DNA of 64,000 nucleotides from SPDF01 sp964574295 (GTDB lineage Bacteria; Gemmatimonadota; Gemmatimonadetes; Gemmatimonadales; GWC2-71-9), in contig CAZNLY010000011.1 of the NCBI GenBank assembly GCA_964574295.1, positions 8,572-72,571 on the forward strand. The letters run 5' to 3'. Positions 45,355 to 53,332 of the stretch are shown one piece after another. The number at the start of each line of letters is the position of its first letter. Position 1 is the stretch's first letter. The notes beneath the pieces are model-generated. The model saw only the letters and a list, made by a program, of their open reading frames with translations. It searched no databases and was not told where the DNA came from. The translations under genes and the position numbers were made by a program.

Positions 45355-46428
45355 TCAGTCGGGGAAGCGCTGGACCAGCTTGCCGTCGCTGGCCAGGACG
45401 GCGGACACCCGACCGTCCGACTCGAGGTAGCCCTGGAGCTTGACCTGCCCCGTTCCGAGGTCGAGCCGCGGCACCGGCACGCGGAGGATCCACCGCTGCA
45501 CGATCCACCCGCCACCCGGGAGGGGGGCAAAGCGCAGCGAGCCTCCCGCCTCGGCGGCCCGCGCCCAGGTCGGCAGCCGGGTGTAGCGGAACTCGAGACG
45601 CCGAAGGGCCGCCCCGTCGCGCTCGAGCCAGAGCGTGCCCCGGATGTCGGCACGCCGGTCCTGCGCGATCGGGGTGAAGGCGAGCCCGATCAGCCCGGGC
45701 GGATCGGCCGGGCCCGGCGGGACCGTGCGGAAGCAGTGCCCGGCGAAGAACGCCTCGGAGAGGAGGAACTCCGGGTCCGGCCCGTACCAGGTCGGCCCGG
45801 CGACGAGATCCTCCATGTTCTCGATGAATCCACTCACCAGGAGGGTGTCGGCCGGTGGGCTCCGGACGGGCCAGCTGCTGATGCTCACCTCCGGCTCCTT
45901 CCGCGCCGCGGAGAGCTGCCCCGTGGCGTCGACGTCGCGCTCCTCGAGGACGGTCTCGAAGCGGTAGGCCCGCGAGCTCACAGTGGCATTGGTCAGCGCC
46001 AGGGCGGTCCCGGCCTGGATCCAGAGCGTCGACGAGAGGGTGTCCAGCCTGGCCCGGCCCCCGCAGCGTTCGTCGCCGGCGACCGTGATTTCGGGCAGGG
46101 TGACCGGCACGGAGGCGAGCCGGAAGCGCTGATCCACAAGGGCGCCGTCGGCCAGCGTCACCGTGGCCTCCCACGGGGGGAAGCCAATCCGGAGGATGCG
46201 GAGGTGATAGGTGCCGGCGCGAGGCGCCTGGAGCTGAAAGCGACCGGAGCTGGTCGACGGAACCTGCCCCACTCGCGCCCCGGCAGAGTCCTCCAGAACG
46301 ACGAAGGCCCCCGCCACCGGCGTATCTGTGCCCTCCTCGACGAGGCTGCCGCGGAGGGTCTGGGCACCGGCGCTGCCAACGGCCCCGAGCATCAGGAGGC
46401 CGAGGCACCAGCACGGGGCATGGGACAT
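45355..46428 (-). CDS. Secreted protein with carboxypeptidase-regulatory-like domain (357 aa)
   Basis: A signal peptide (MSHAPCWCLGLLMLGAVGSAGAQ) is followed by a carboxypeptidase-regulatory-like fold (LRGSLVEEGTDTPVAGAFVVLEDSAGARVG...GRFQLQAPRAGTYHLRILRIGF). Domains of this kind open TonB-dependent and surface proteins of Gemmatimonadota and Bacteroidota. Residues 130-357 are beta-rich with no catalytic motif I recognise. There is no TonB-receptor barrel, so this is a short stand-alone form. It lies 44 bases upstream of tilS. Confidence 0.78.
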   Translation of the reverse strand: MSHAPCWCLGLLMLGAVGSAGAQTLRGSLVEEGTDTPVAGAFVVLEDSAGARVGQVPSTSSGRFQLQAPRAGTYHLRILRIGFPPWEATVTLADGALVDQRFRLASVPVTLPEITVAGDERCGGRARLDTLSSTLWIQAGTALALTNATVSSRAYRFETVLEERDVDATGQLSAARKEPEVSISSWPVRSPPADTLLVSGFIENMEDLVAGPTWYGPDPEFLLSEAFFAGHCFRTVPPGPADPPGLIGLAFTPIAQDRRADIRGTLWLERDGAALRRLEFRYTRLPTWARAAEAGGSLRFAPLPGGGWIVQRWILRVPVPRLDLGTGQVKLQGYLESDGRVSAVLASDGKLVQRFPD

Positions 46429-46474
46429 GGGAAATGGGAAGGTGGCGGCGCGGCGTGGCACCCGGGCCCGCCGC

Positions 46475-46966
46475 CTACTTCTTGAGGTACACGCTCGTCT
46501 TGCCGGCCTTGTCCCAGGCCACCACGTCGTAGTGCTGGACCGGGGTGCCGGGCATTCCGGGTGAGCCGATGGGCATCCCCGGCACGCCGATGCCGGCCAG
46601 CTTGGGCTTCTCGGCGAGCAGCTTGCGGAGGGCGTCCACGGGGACGTGTCCCTCGACCACGTACCCGTCAACGACCGCGGTGTGACAGGTCCGCACCGCC
46701 GGCGGCACGCCCGAGGCCGACTTGATCTCGGAGAGGTCGTCGAGGTCCACCACCTTGACCTGGTAGCCATTGGTGCGCAGGTAGTCGACCCACGCTCCGC
46801 AGCAGCCGCACGAGGGGGACTTGTAGACGGTGACGACGGTCGGGGCCGGCGACGAGGACCGCGCCGGCGAGGCGGCGCCGAGCGCGAGGGCGCCCACTGC
46901 GGCGGCCACGAGGATGAGCAGCGCCGAGAGACGGGGGAGGCGACGCGGCGCCTTGGGGGTCCTCAT
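46475..46966 (-). CDS. DUF411 metal-binding protein
   Basis: N-terminal signal or anchor helix (about 13-33), then a DUF411 domain with KSPSCGCCGAW (C53, C55, C56) and TCHTAVVDGYVVEGHVP. DUF411 proteins bind copper and similar metals in the periplasm. The ATG at 46966 overlaps a 42-residue membrane-protein gene as ATGA, so the two are expressed together. The role of the pair is unknown; metal handling is a family-based inference. Confidence 0.87.
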   Translation of the reverse strand: MRTPKAPRRLPRLSALLILVAAAVGALALGAASPARSSSPAPTVVTVYKSPSCGCCGAWVDYLRTNGYQVKVVDLDDLSEIKSASGVPPAVRTCHTAVVDGYVVEGHVPVDALRKLLAEKPKLAGIGVPGMPIGSPGMPGTPVQHYDVVAWDKAGKTSVYLKK

Positions 46967-47091
46967 CGCGACGGGCCTCGCTCGTCGGCGGCGCGGCGGT
47001 GCCACTCGAGCACCATGCCGCGAAAGAGCATCACGCCGAACACGAGCACGAAGATGCCCACGACGACGGGGCCGTAGGTCTGGGTAGGCAT
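46963..47091 (-). CDS. Tiny single-helix membrane protein (42 aa)
   Basis: Too short for routine calling. It encodes MPTQTYGPVVVGIFVLVFG followed by VMLFRGMVLEWHRR and a polar tail, one membrane helix with a basic cytoplasmic end. A GAGGA sits about seven bases before the ATG at 47091, and the stop overlaps the DUF411 start as ATGA. This strong context makes it likely to be real. It resembles the small anchors found beside cytochrome oxidase and metal proteins, but I cannot assign it. Confidence 0.7.
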   Translation of the reverse strand: MPTQTYGPVVVGIFVLVFGVMLFRGMVLEWHRRAADERGPSR

Positions 47092-47124
47092 GCGGTCGAT
47101 CCTCACCTGGGGATGATCTGGATA

Positions 47125-47598
47125 CTAGCGACCCGCCCGCCCCTCGGCCAGCGCCTGCAGCGCCGCCAGATGTTCCTCGAGAAGCTCGGCGGTGACCCGC
47201 TCTACCGCCGAACGGGGGACCACCGTCCCGAGCGCACGCCCGCGGATGGCGGCCTCGCACGCGACCAGCGTGCCCCGGCCGCGCACCGCGAAGCCGTACG
47301 CAATGTCGAGATCGAAGAGGGCGTGGCTGACGGTGACCGCCAGCCGGGAGGGCGACTCGAACTCCGTGACCGTCCCATGACAGGCGGTGGCGACGAGGCC
47401 GATGCGGATCCGCTGGACGAAGGTGGCGCCGAGGCCGAACCCCCCGGGCGCTCCCTCGGGCGTCATGACGCTTCGGAGCCCGGGCACCCACGCCTTGAGC
47501 GCCTCCGCGTCCTCTACCAGGCGCCAGACCGCCGGACGCGGCGCCGCCACCAACACCTCGTGCGCCAGCTGGTGCTCGGTGTCCCGTCCCTCCGTCAT
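47125..47598 (-). CDS. SRPBCC/START-like protein (157 aa)
   Basis: Helix-grip (SRPBCC) fold protein: HQLAHEVLVAAPRPAVWRLVEDAEALKAWVPGLRSV at the start, a central beta sheet (GLGATFVQRIRIG), and a long C-terminal helix (VERVTAELLEEHLAALQAL). Family members bind hydrophobic ligands or act as CoxG-type carriers. The ATG overlaps the downstream-numbered NAD(P)-binding gene as ATGA. Specific ligand unknown. Confidence 0.82.
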   Translation of the reverse strand: MTEGRDTEHQLAHEVLVAAPRPAVWRLVEDAEALKAWVPGLRSVMTPEGAPGGFGLGATFVQRIRIGLVATACHGTVTEFESPSRLAVTVSHALFDLDIAYGFAVRGRGTLVACEAAIRGRALGTVVPRSAVERVTAELLEEHLAALQALAEGRAGR

Positions 47599-48254
47599 GT
47601 TCCCCCTCCACGCCGGCGAATCTCGACGGACTCGATGACCTCGACCCCGGGGCGCCTGAGCATCGCCGCATCGACGAGCACCCGGGCCACCGCGGCGGCC
47701 TGCACCGGCCGGTAACGGCCCGGGATGAGGAAGCCGAGGGGCTTGGCAAGCGCCTCGCCGAGGCGGAACTCGCGGCGCGGGCCCAGGAGCAGCGAGGGTC
47801 GAAGGATGGCAATCGATGCCGGGCCGAGTCGCCGCACCTCCTCCTCGACCTCGCCCTTCACTCGGCTGTAGAACACCCGGGACCGGGGGTCGGCGCCGAG
47901 CGAACTCACCAGGCCGAAGTGCGCCGCGCCCTGCGCGCGCGCGAGCCGCGCCGCCGCGACCGGGATGTCGTGGTCCACCGCGCGGAACGCCGCCTGCGAC
48001 CCGGCGGCCTGGATAGTGGTCCCCACGGCGCAGAGGACGGCGTTCACCGCAAACTCCGCCGTGGCGGCGTCCAGGTTCGCGAAATCCTCCAGCACCCGCA
48101 CGCGGAGCCGGGGCCGGTCCTGACCGGGAGGCCGCCGCACGAGGATGCGCACCGCCGACCAGCGGGGATCGGCCAGGAGGAGTTCCAGCGCCGCGACGCC
48201 GACCAGGCCGGTGGCGCCGAGCAGGAGGACGGTGCCGGTGCCGGCCCCGCTCAC
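47595..48254 (-). CDS. NAD(P)H-binding atypical SDR protein (HTATIP2-like)
   Basis: Rossmann protein of 219 residues with LLLGATGLVG at the start and LVSSLGADPRSRVFYSRVKGEVEEEV, the pattern of HTATIP2/TIP30-like atypical short-chain dehydrogenases. A Ser-Tyr-Lys triad is plausible (SS, FYSRVKG). Substrate unknown. The GTG overlaps the coiled-coil gene stop as GTGA and its own stop overlaps the SRPBCC gene. Confidence 0.85.
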   Translation of the reverse strand: MSGAGTGTVLLLGATGLVGVAALELLLADPRWSAVRILVRRPPGQDRPRLRVRVLEDFANLDAATAEFAVNAVLCAVGTTIQAAGSQAAFRAVDHDIPVAAARLARAQGAAHFGLVSSLGADPRSRVFYSRVKGEVEEEVRRLGPASIAILRPSLLLGPRREFRLGEALAKPLGFLIPGRYRPVQAAAVARVLVDAAMLRRPGVEVIESVEIRRRGGGT

Positions 48255-48505
48255 AACATCCGGCGCATGCGATCGAACCCCGTGCGGATCTCGTCGCCGA
48301 GCGTCTTGGCCGCCGCGGCCACGTCGTCCATCACGTCACCCGCCTCGCTTCCCGCGCGATCCAGGCGGCCGCGCAGTTCGGCGATGCGCCCTTCCAGTCG
48401 CTCCCACTCCTGCCTGGCCTCCGCCTTCCCGAGGTGGACGCGCACCCGAAGTTCGTCGCGCTCCTGCTCCAGCCGGTCGAGCATCTCGTTCAGTCGTTCA
48501 CGCAT
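48251..48505 (-). CDS. Small coiled-coil protein (84 aa)
   Basis: Predicted continuous helix with heptad pattern (MRERLNEMLDRLEQERDELRVRVHLGKAEARQEWERLEGRIAELRGRL), then an alanine-rich helical tail (VMDDVAAAAKTLGDEI). Highly charged; no known domain. Such proteins act as small structural or phasin-like factors, but nothing here decides. The GTGA overlap with the NAD(P)-binding gene supports it as real. Confidence 0.68.
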   Translation of the reverse strand: MRERLNEMLDRLEQERDELRVRVHLGKAEARQEWERLEGRIAELRGRLDRAGSEAGDVMDDVAAAAKTLGDEIRTGFDRMRRML

Positions 48506-48539
48506 GGTGGGCACGGTGTACTCCCTCACGCAGGGGTCG

Positions 48540-51500
48540 TCAGTGGGCGGTGCCGCCGCCGTCGGGCTCGAAAATGAGCAGCCACCCCCGTCCCGGTGCA
48601 ACGGGGATCGGCTCGAACGGCCGGAACGTGGCGGCAGCCTGGAAACCGGGGATGTCCGGCGCGACGATCCGGGCGTGGGCCGGATCGAGGCCCATGCGGT
48701 TCCAGTCGACGGCCAATTGCACGCGTGCGGTGTCCGCCCCCCAGCTGGCCAGCGCCACGATGCTCTGCCCGGGTCGGTGGTACACGGTGGCGAGCAGGTC
48801 GGGCCGCCCGGTCCGGACGGGCGAGTCGGGCACCCAGTAGCCGATCATCCGGGTGTCCTGGATGCGCCAGGTATCCCAAAACCGCCAGAGCTCGCGCGGG
48901 TCACCGGACCAGGGCAGGCGGTTTGTCATGCCGTAGAGCATTCCGCGCCAGGGGTTCCCCCCGCCCTCCAGCATCTCCCCCATCAGGCCATACGGGATGC
49001 CCGAGAGCTCCACCAGCCAGTACGCCGGCGGGGCGTTGTAGTCGAAGTACTCGCCGAACCAGAGCCGGTCGATGAAGGGAAAGTGTTCCAGGTAGAGGTT
49101 GGCGCTGTTGGCAAAGCCGTCACGCGGATTGAACTGGTTGGCCGAATGGAGGTCGATGAGCGGCGCCGGGCGGCCGCGGGCCAGGACCTTCCGCACCCGC
49201 AGCATGATGCTCCGGTCGAATGCCACATCGTCGATGTAGAGGCCGTCGATGCCGATGTTCTGGACCAGCCAGTCCAGGCCCTCCACGTAGAAATTGTGCC
49301 AGCGGGAGATGCCGGTGTTCACGACGGCCGCGTCGCGGATGGGCGGGACGTACCATCCGCCGATGTAGTTGCCGTCGAGGTGCTCCTGCAGCCAGGAGGC
49401 CCCTCCGCCGGGGCCGGGAGCGATGACCTCCGTCCCGAGGCTCCGGAGTGCCGGGATCTCGGGGGCGTGGTTCGTGAGCTCGCGGACGGTGTAATAGATC
49501 TTGACCCGGATGCCCATGGCGTGGGCGCTGTCCACATAGGCCCGCATCGCCTCGGGTCGGAGGAACGGATAGTTGATGAACGGGTTGATGGCGGTGGCGT
49601 GGTGCACGTTGACGGTGTTGGCCCCCATCCGGGCCACCGAATCGAGCGGCACGTACGCGTGGAAGTACCGCGTGGCCCACTGCGCCTTCGGGTCGATGGG
49701 GTGGAACGGCGTCAGGAGCAGGCGGAAGTCGTAGTGCTGCGTCTCGCCCGCGGCCATGGAGCGCGCGCCGCTGTAGCAGGCAATGCGGTAGGCCTCCCGG
49801 CCGGCGCGGAGGCGGCACCCGCCGCGGCCCGCGTTGTCCCACGAGGCGGGCATCACCAGCGGCTTCGACTGGTAGAAGTTGGTGTTGAGGGGACGGCTGT
49901 AGCGGTCGTCCCGCAGGGAAAACTGCACGCCGGCGTTGACGTCGCCCACCCAGGCGCCGTCCTGATTGCGGGCCACCTCCCACCGCCAGTCGAGGGAGTC
50001 AGGCCGGACGCCCCCCTTGAGGCCCAGGCCCATGGCGTACCGCGCGGCCTCGGGGCGCAGGGGAATCTCGAGGCGGATGTCATTGACGGAGACTTCGGCG
50101 TCGGCGGAGACGGCCACCGTGAAGTCGGCGCTCCCATCGAATTCAAGGCTTCCGCGGAGGCGGATGCGAAGCGGTCCCGCCCCTCCCTCGGCCTCCCACG
50201 CCACGAAGCCGGTGTCGTGCGTCACGATGCGATACGCGGGCGCGGTGTAGGCCCACTCGCGCCCCGCCCCGTCGACCACCACGAGGCGGACCGGACCAGC
50301 GAGCAGGCCCCGGGCCGAGCCCCCGATGGACGTCATCTCCGTCGTGAAGTAGCTCGCGACGGCCCGCGGCAGGCCATTCGAAGCAAGCACCAGTTTGCGC
50401 CCGAGGATGCCGAGGGTGTCGCCCCGGCGGGAGACGGGGAGGTACGGCGGGACGATGCCGTGATCCTCCTCGAGGCGCGAATCGAGCCAGGCGAGCCGGG
50501 CGAGGCGCCACGGCTCGTCGGCGCCCCCGTCGCGGATCGTGTCCGGAGCGACGACGAGGGTGAACGCCACCGGCACCGGGGCGAGCCCGGCGGGCGTCAC
50601 GCGGAGGGCTCCACGGTACATGCCAGGCGCCGCCGTGAGCGGCACCGCGACCCCGCACCAGAGGGGCTGGATCCGGCCCGGCGCCACCCGAATGGGGACG
50701 GTGAAGTCCCGGCCCTGCCAGTCCACCCCGCCCTGGTTGATGCAGCGGAGCCGTGACGCCGCGATCGACCCGGACGGCCCGGTGAGCGAATCCAATGCAA
50801 CGCGCACGTCGGTGAGTTCCGTGCGCGCCGCCCAGACGCCGAGCTGGAAGGCGAAGAACTCCCCGCGCCGTGCGCTGCCCTCGAACGCCGGCGGGCCGCG
50901 CCTCCCGACCCACCGCTCCGGCAGGTCCGCCGGCATGACGATGGGGTGCGTCCGGTCCTCGGGAAAGATGAAGAAGGGCTGGCCCGGCGCGGACGCGAGG
51001 AGGCGCTCGGTCTCTGCGCGAGTCGCGATGACCTGCATCGGGTAGAAGCTGTCGAGCGTGTCTGCCGCCTCGAACGCAAGCAATCGCGCCGCGGGGAGAC
51101 GGTCGATGGCCGCGGTGCTCGGCGCGAAGGCCGCGCGCCACGACGGTGCCGCGGTGGAATCCGGCCCCGGGTAGGTGATGCGGGGATAATTGGAGGTGAC
51201 GGTCCCGGTGTACCGGAGATAGTAGATGAAATACTCGCCCGGCCCGGCGGCGGGCTCGAAGGCGACCGTCCCCGCCTCCCGCGTGATCGGGCCCCGCACG
51301 ACATTGAGCACCCGCTGCCCCGTCCGCGCGTCCACCACCCAGATGTCCTTGGCCGCCGGATCCGCGTCGGGCCTGCGCCAGGGCAGCCGAGCGACGACGG
51401 CCGGGGCGGCGGTGTCCACCACGATCACCGCGCGGTGATTCCCGAACGAATCGGCATTCCACCGCCCGATCCGGAAGGACGATTGCTGGGCCGCCGCCGC

Positions 51501-51563
51501 CGTCGGCTGGCCAAGGAGTGCGCCGGCCGCCAACAGCACCGCGGCGCCGGCGGGCCACCTCAT
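48540..51563 (-). CDS. Large secreted glycoside-hydrolase-like protein (DUF6067/DUF4091 type, 1007 aa)
   Basis: Begins with a signal peptide (MRWPAGAAVLLAAGALLGQPTAAAAQ). N-terminal beta-rich parts are followed by a TIM-barrel-like C-terminal half with IGIDGLYIDDVAFDRSIML, LIDLHSANQFNPRDGFANSANLYLEHFPFIDRLWFGEYFDY and YGLMGEMLEGGGNPWRGMLYGM. These match glycoside-hydrolase-like DUF6067 proteins found in polysaccharide users. Substrate and activity are unknown. The ATG at 51563 overlaps the next gene as ATGA; an ATG six bases upstream is equally possible. Confidence 0.78.
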   Translation of the reverse strand: MRWPAGAAVLLAAGALLGQPTAAAAQQSSFRIGRWNADSFGNHRAVIVVDTAAPAVVARLPWRRPDADPAAKDIWVVDARTGQRVLNVVRGPITREAGTVAFEPAAGPGEYFIYYLRYTGTVTSNYPRITYPGPDSTAAPSWRAAFAPSTAAIDRLPAARLLAFEAADTLDSFYPMQVIATRAETERLLASAPGQPFFIFPEDRTHPIVMPADLPERWVGRRGPPAFEGSARRGEFFAFQLGVWAARTELTDVRVALDSLTGPSGSIAASRLRCINQGGVDWQGRDFTVPIRVAPGRIQPLWCGVAVPLTAAPGMYRGALRVTPAGLAPVPVAFTLVVAPDTIRDGGADEPWRLARLAWLDSRLEEDHGIVPPYLPVSRRGDTLGILGRKLVLASNGLPRAVASYFTTEMTSIGGSARGLLAGPVRLVVVDGAGREWAYTAPAYRIVTHDTGFVAWEAEGGAGPLRIRLRGSLEFDGSADFTVAVSADAEVSVNDIRLEIPLRPEAARYAMGLGLKGGVRPDSLDWRWEVARNQDGAWVGDVNAGVQFSLRDDRYSRPLNTNFYQSKPLVMPASWDNAGRGGCRLRAGREAYRIACYSGARSMAAGETQHYDFRLLLTPFHPIDPKAQWATRYFHAYVPLDSVARMGANTVNVHHATAINPFINYPFLRPEAMRAYVDSAHAMGIRVKIYYTVRELTNHAPEIPALRSLGTEVIAPGPGGGASWLQEHLDGNYIGGWYVPPIRDAAVVNTGISRWHNFYVEGLDWLVQNIGIDGLYIDDVAFDRSIMLRVRKVLARGRPAPLIDLHSANQFNPRDGFANSANLYLEHFPFIDRLWFGEYFDYNAPPAYWLVELSGIPYGLMGEMLEGGGNPWRGMLYGMTNRLPWSGDPRELWRFWDTWRIQDTRMIGYWVPDSPVRTGRPDLLATVYHRPGQSIVALASWGADTARVQLAVDWNRMGLDPAHARIVAPDIPGFQAAATFRPFEPIPVAPGRGWLLIFEPDGGGTAH

Positions 51564-52087
51564 CCGCATAGCGCCACCCGACGGATCCACCGCGCCCGGA
51601 ACGCCCGCGAGATGGTGCCGTCCGGGAATGCGAGCCGGTACGCGCCGGTCAGGGTGCTGTCGTCGGTCACGGGCGCGAACTCCACCGTGCCCGCATCCGC
51701 CGTGGCGCACGCCGCGCTCGATTCGCAGCGGACCGCCAGCCCCGACCCGGCCCGGTCCTCGCCGAGGCGGACGGTGGTTCCGGGAAGCTGGTCGCCGCCG
51801 GTGTAGACGATGACCTGCAGGTAGGGCGGGAGCGGCGGGAGTCCGTCGACGCCGCGGTCGGAGAGGAAGAGCGAGGTGGCGGCACCGTCCCACGGGGCGC
51901 AGTCCGCCAGGGCCACCCCCAGAGCCGGACTTTCGGGGTGCTCCTGCGAGCCCCCCTGCACTCGCCCTGGGGCGTACAGCCAGACCCAGGCGGCGGCCGC
52001 CGCGGCCACGAGGCCTCCGAGCGACCCGAGAATCAACAGGCGTCTGTTTGCCCCGCCTTCGGGAGCCGCTTTCGGATCGCTGTGCAT
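51560..52087 (-). CDS. Membrane-anchored hypothetical protein (175 aa)
   Basis: One N-terminal helix (about 16-40, LLILGSLGGLVAAAAAAWVWLY) anchors a periplasmic domain. The rest is beta-rich and contains Cys residues in RCESSAACATADAG that could form a disulfide. No family recognised. It is coupled by an ATGA overlap to the glycosidase-like gene and may modulate it. Divergent promoter region lies upstream. Confidence 0.6.
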   Translation of the reverse strand: MHSDPKAAPEGGANRRLLILGSLGGLVAAAAAAWVWLYAPGRVQGGSQEHPESPALGVALADCAPWDGAATSLFLSDRGVDGLPPLPPYLQVIVYTGGDQLPGTTVRLGEDRAGSGLAVRCESSAACATADAGTVEFAPVTDDSTLTGAYRLAFPDGTISRAFRARWIRRVALCG

Positions 52088-52250
52088 AAACCCCTTAAGC
52101 CGCTAATGGACAAGCATTTACGAATTCACAATTCACGTATTGCGCGAGGCGCCGGGTGAAGACTTCGACCACGTCTACGCACTCCCCAGCGGATTCTGAC
52201 CCCGGCGCGTAATACCTTCGTTGGTTCCTTCCACATCTCTTGGAGGCCGC
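52088..52250. promoter_or_regulatory. Divergent intergenic region with AT-rich patch and tandem 7-bp repeat
   Basis: The region separates two divergent genes. It holds the most AT-rich stretch nearby (about 52101-52140) and AATTCAC twice in tandem at 52123-52136. A TAATAC at about 52211 might serve as a -10 for the Spy-like gene, without a convincing -35. No clear terminator. The repeat is visible; its role as a protein site is inference. Confidence 0.3.
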
Positions 52251-52664
52251 ATGCGTGCCGTCCCGAAGCTCGCCCTGACCCTATTCCTCGGCGGGATCCT
52301 TTCCGCTTCCCCACTCCTGGCCCAGAACCCCTCCGGCACCCCGGCCACTCCGCGCGGCCCCGGCCGGATGCAGGCGATGCTGATGCAGGGGATCACCCTC
52401 ACGCCCGCTCAGCAGGCAAAGGTCGACTCGATCTCCGGGTACTACCGCTCCCAGATGCCGGCCATGACCCCTGGCACCCCGCCCTCCGAGGCCGACCGCC
52501 AGAAGGCGCGGCAACTGATGGCCGCCTCCCAGAAGGACATCCGGGCGGTCCTCACGCCTGACCAGCAGGCCGTCTACGACAAGAACCTGGCGGCCATGCG
52601 GGAACGGATGCAGCAAATGCAGCAGGGCGGCGCCCCGCCGCAGGGCGGCCCGCCGAGCAACTAG
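52251..52664 (+). CDS. Spy/CpxP-like periplasmic protein (137 aa)
   Basis: A signal peptide (MRAVPKLALTLFLGGILSASPLLAQ) is followed by a helical region with ITLTPAQQAKVDSI and VLTPDQQAVYDKNL, two LTxxQ-like motifs as in Spy/CpxP proteins. These are periplasmic chaperones or stress sensors. The C-terminus is rich in Gln, Met, Gly and Pro. The ATG at 52251 has TTGGAGG five bases upstream, one of the best ribosome sites in the window. One of the few plus-strand genes. Confidence 0.82.
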   Translation: MRAVPKLALTLFLGGILSASPLLAQNPSGTPATPRGPGRMQAMLMQGITLTPAQQAKVDSISGYYRSQMPAMTPGTPPSEADRQKARQLMAASQKDIRAVLTPDQQAVYDKNLAAMRERMQQMQQGGAPPQGGPPSN

Positions 52665-52670
52665 CGGCCC

Positions 52671-52895
52671 TCAATCACCCGGCAGCAGCCGGAACTGCAG
52701 CGCCCCGGAGGGGCAGCGGCGGACCTGATCCGCCACCTGCTCCGCCGGGGCGCTCTCCGGCCGGATCCAGCGCTTCCGCCGCACATCGAAGACCGCCGGC
52801 AGACCGCGCAGGCACTCGCCAGAGTGGATGCAGGCCGTCGGGTCAAAGGTCACCACGATGCCGGGCGCCTCGTAGGTCTGCAGTCGTTCACCCAT
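52671..52895 (-). CDS. Small ferredoxin-like iron-sulfur protein (74 aa)
   Basis: A 74-residue protein with four cysteines in a divergent 4Fe-4S layout: FDPTACIHSGECLRGLPAVF and RRCPSGALQF. The pattern is that of Fer4_19-type single-cluster proteins often found as electron carriers or as add-on domains. The ATG at 52895 has AGGAG nearby. It is followed by a six-base convergent gap to the Spy-like gene, and lies 17 bases after the VOC gene. Partner unknown. Confidence 0.8.
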   Translation of the reverse strand: MGERLQTYEAPGIVVTFDPTACIHSGECLRGLPAVFDVRRKRWIRPESAPAEQVADQVRRCPSGALQFRLLPGD

Positions 52896-52912
52896 CGGCA
52901 GGAGCTCCTCGG

Positions 52913-53302
52913 TCAGGATCGGCTCCGGGCGGGTTCCACCCGGAAATTCGGATTCTCGATGACCCCCAGGATGTTCCCGAATGGGTCGCGCACCGCGCCG
53001 ATCAGGATCCCCTCCCCCACGTCGGTGACGGTCTCGAACGGCGTCGCCCCCATTCCGACGAGCCGGGTGAACGCGGCCGTGGCGTCGGCGACCCCCCAAT
53101 AGGCCACGCCGGCCTCCGGTCGGTCGGAACGCGCCTCGGCGTCCGGGGTAATCCCCAGCTCGAACCCCCCGACGTTGAATCCGACGTAGAACGGCTGATC
53201 GAAGTAGGGGGCGAACCCCAGCACGGTCGCGTACCACGCCTTGGCCGCGGCGAGGTCCACGGCGGTGTACTTTGCGGTGCGGAGACCCAGGAAGGCGGGC
53301 AT
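52913..53302 (-). CDS. VOC-family (glyoxalase/bleomycin-resistance fold) protein
   Basis: A 129-residue vicinal-oxygen-chelate fold protein with AKAWYATVLGFAP, YVGFNVGGFELGI, and GILIGAVRDPFGNILGVIENP, where the last gives the typical DPFGN signature. Members range from lyases to antibiotic-binding proteins; the sequence does not decide. The start has a GGAGAGG-like site upstream. Probably co-transcribed with the ferredoxin-like gene. Confidence 0.85.
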   Translation of the reverse strand: MPAFLGLRTAKYTAVDLAAAKAWYATVLGFAPYFDQPFYVGFNVGGFELGITPDAEARSDRPEAGVAYWGVADATAAFTRLVGMGATPFETVTDVGEGILIGAVRDPFGNILGVIENPNFRVEPARSRS

Positions 53303-53332
53303 GGTGGTCCTCTCCGGAGGTGTGGAACCGGC

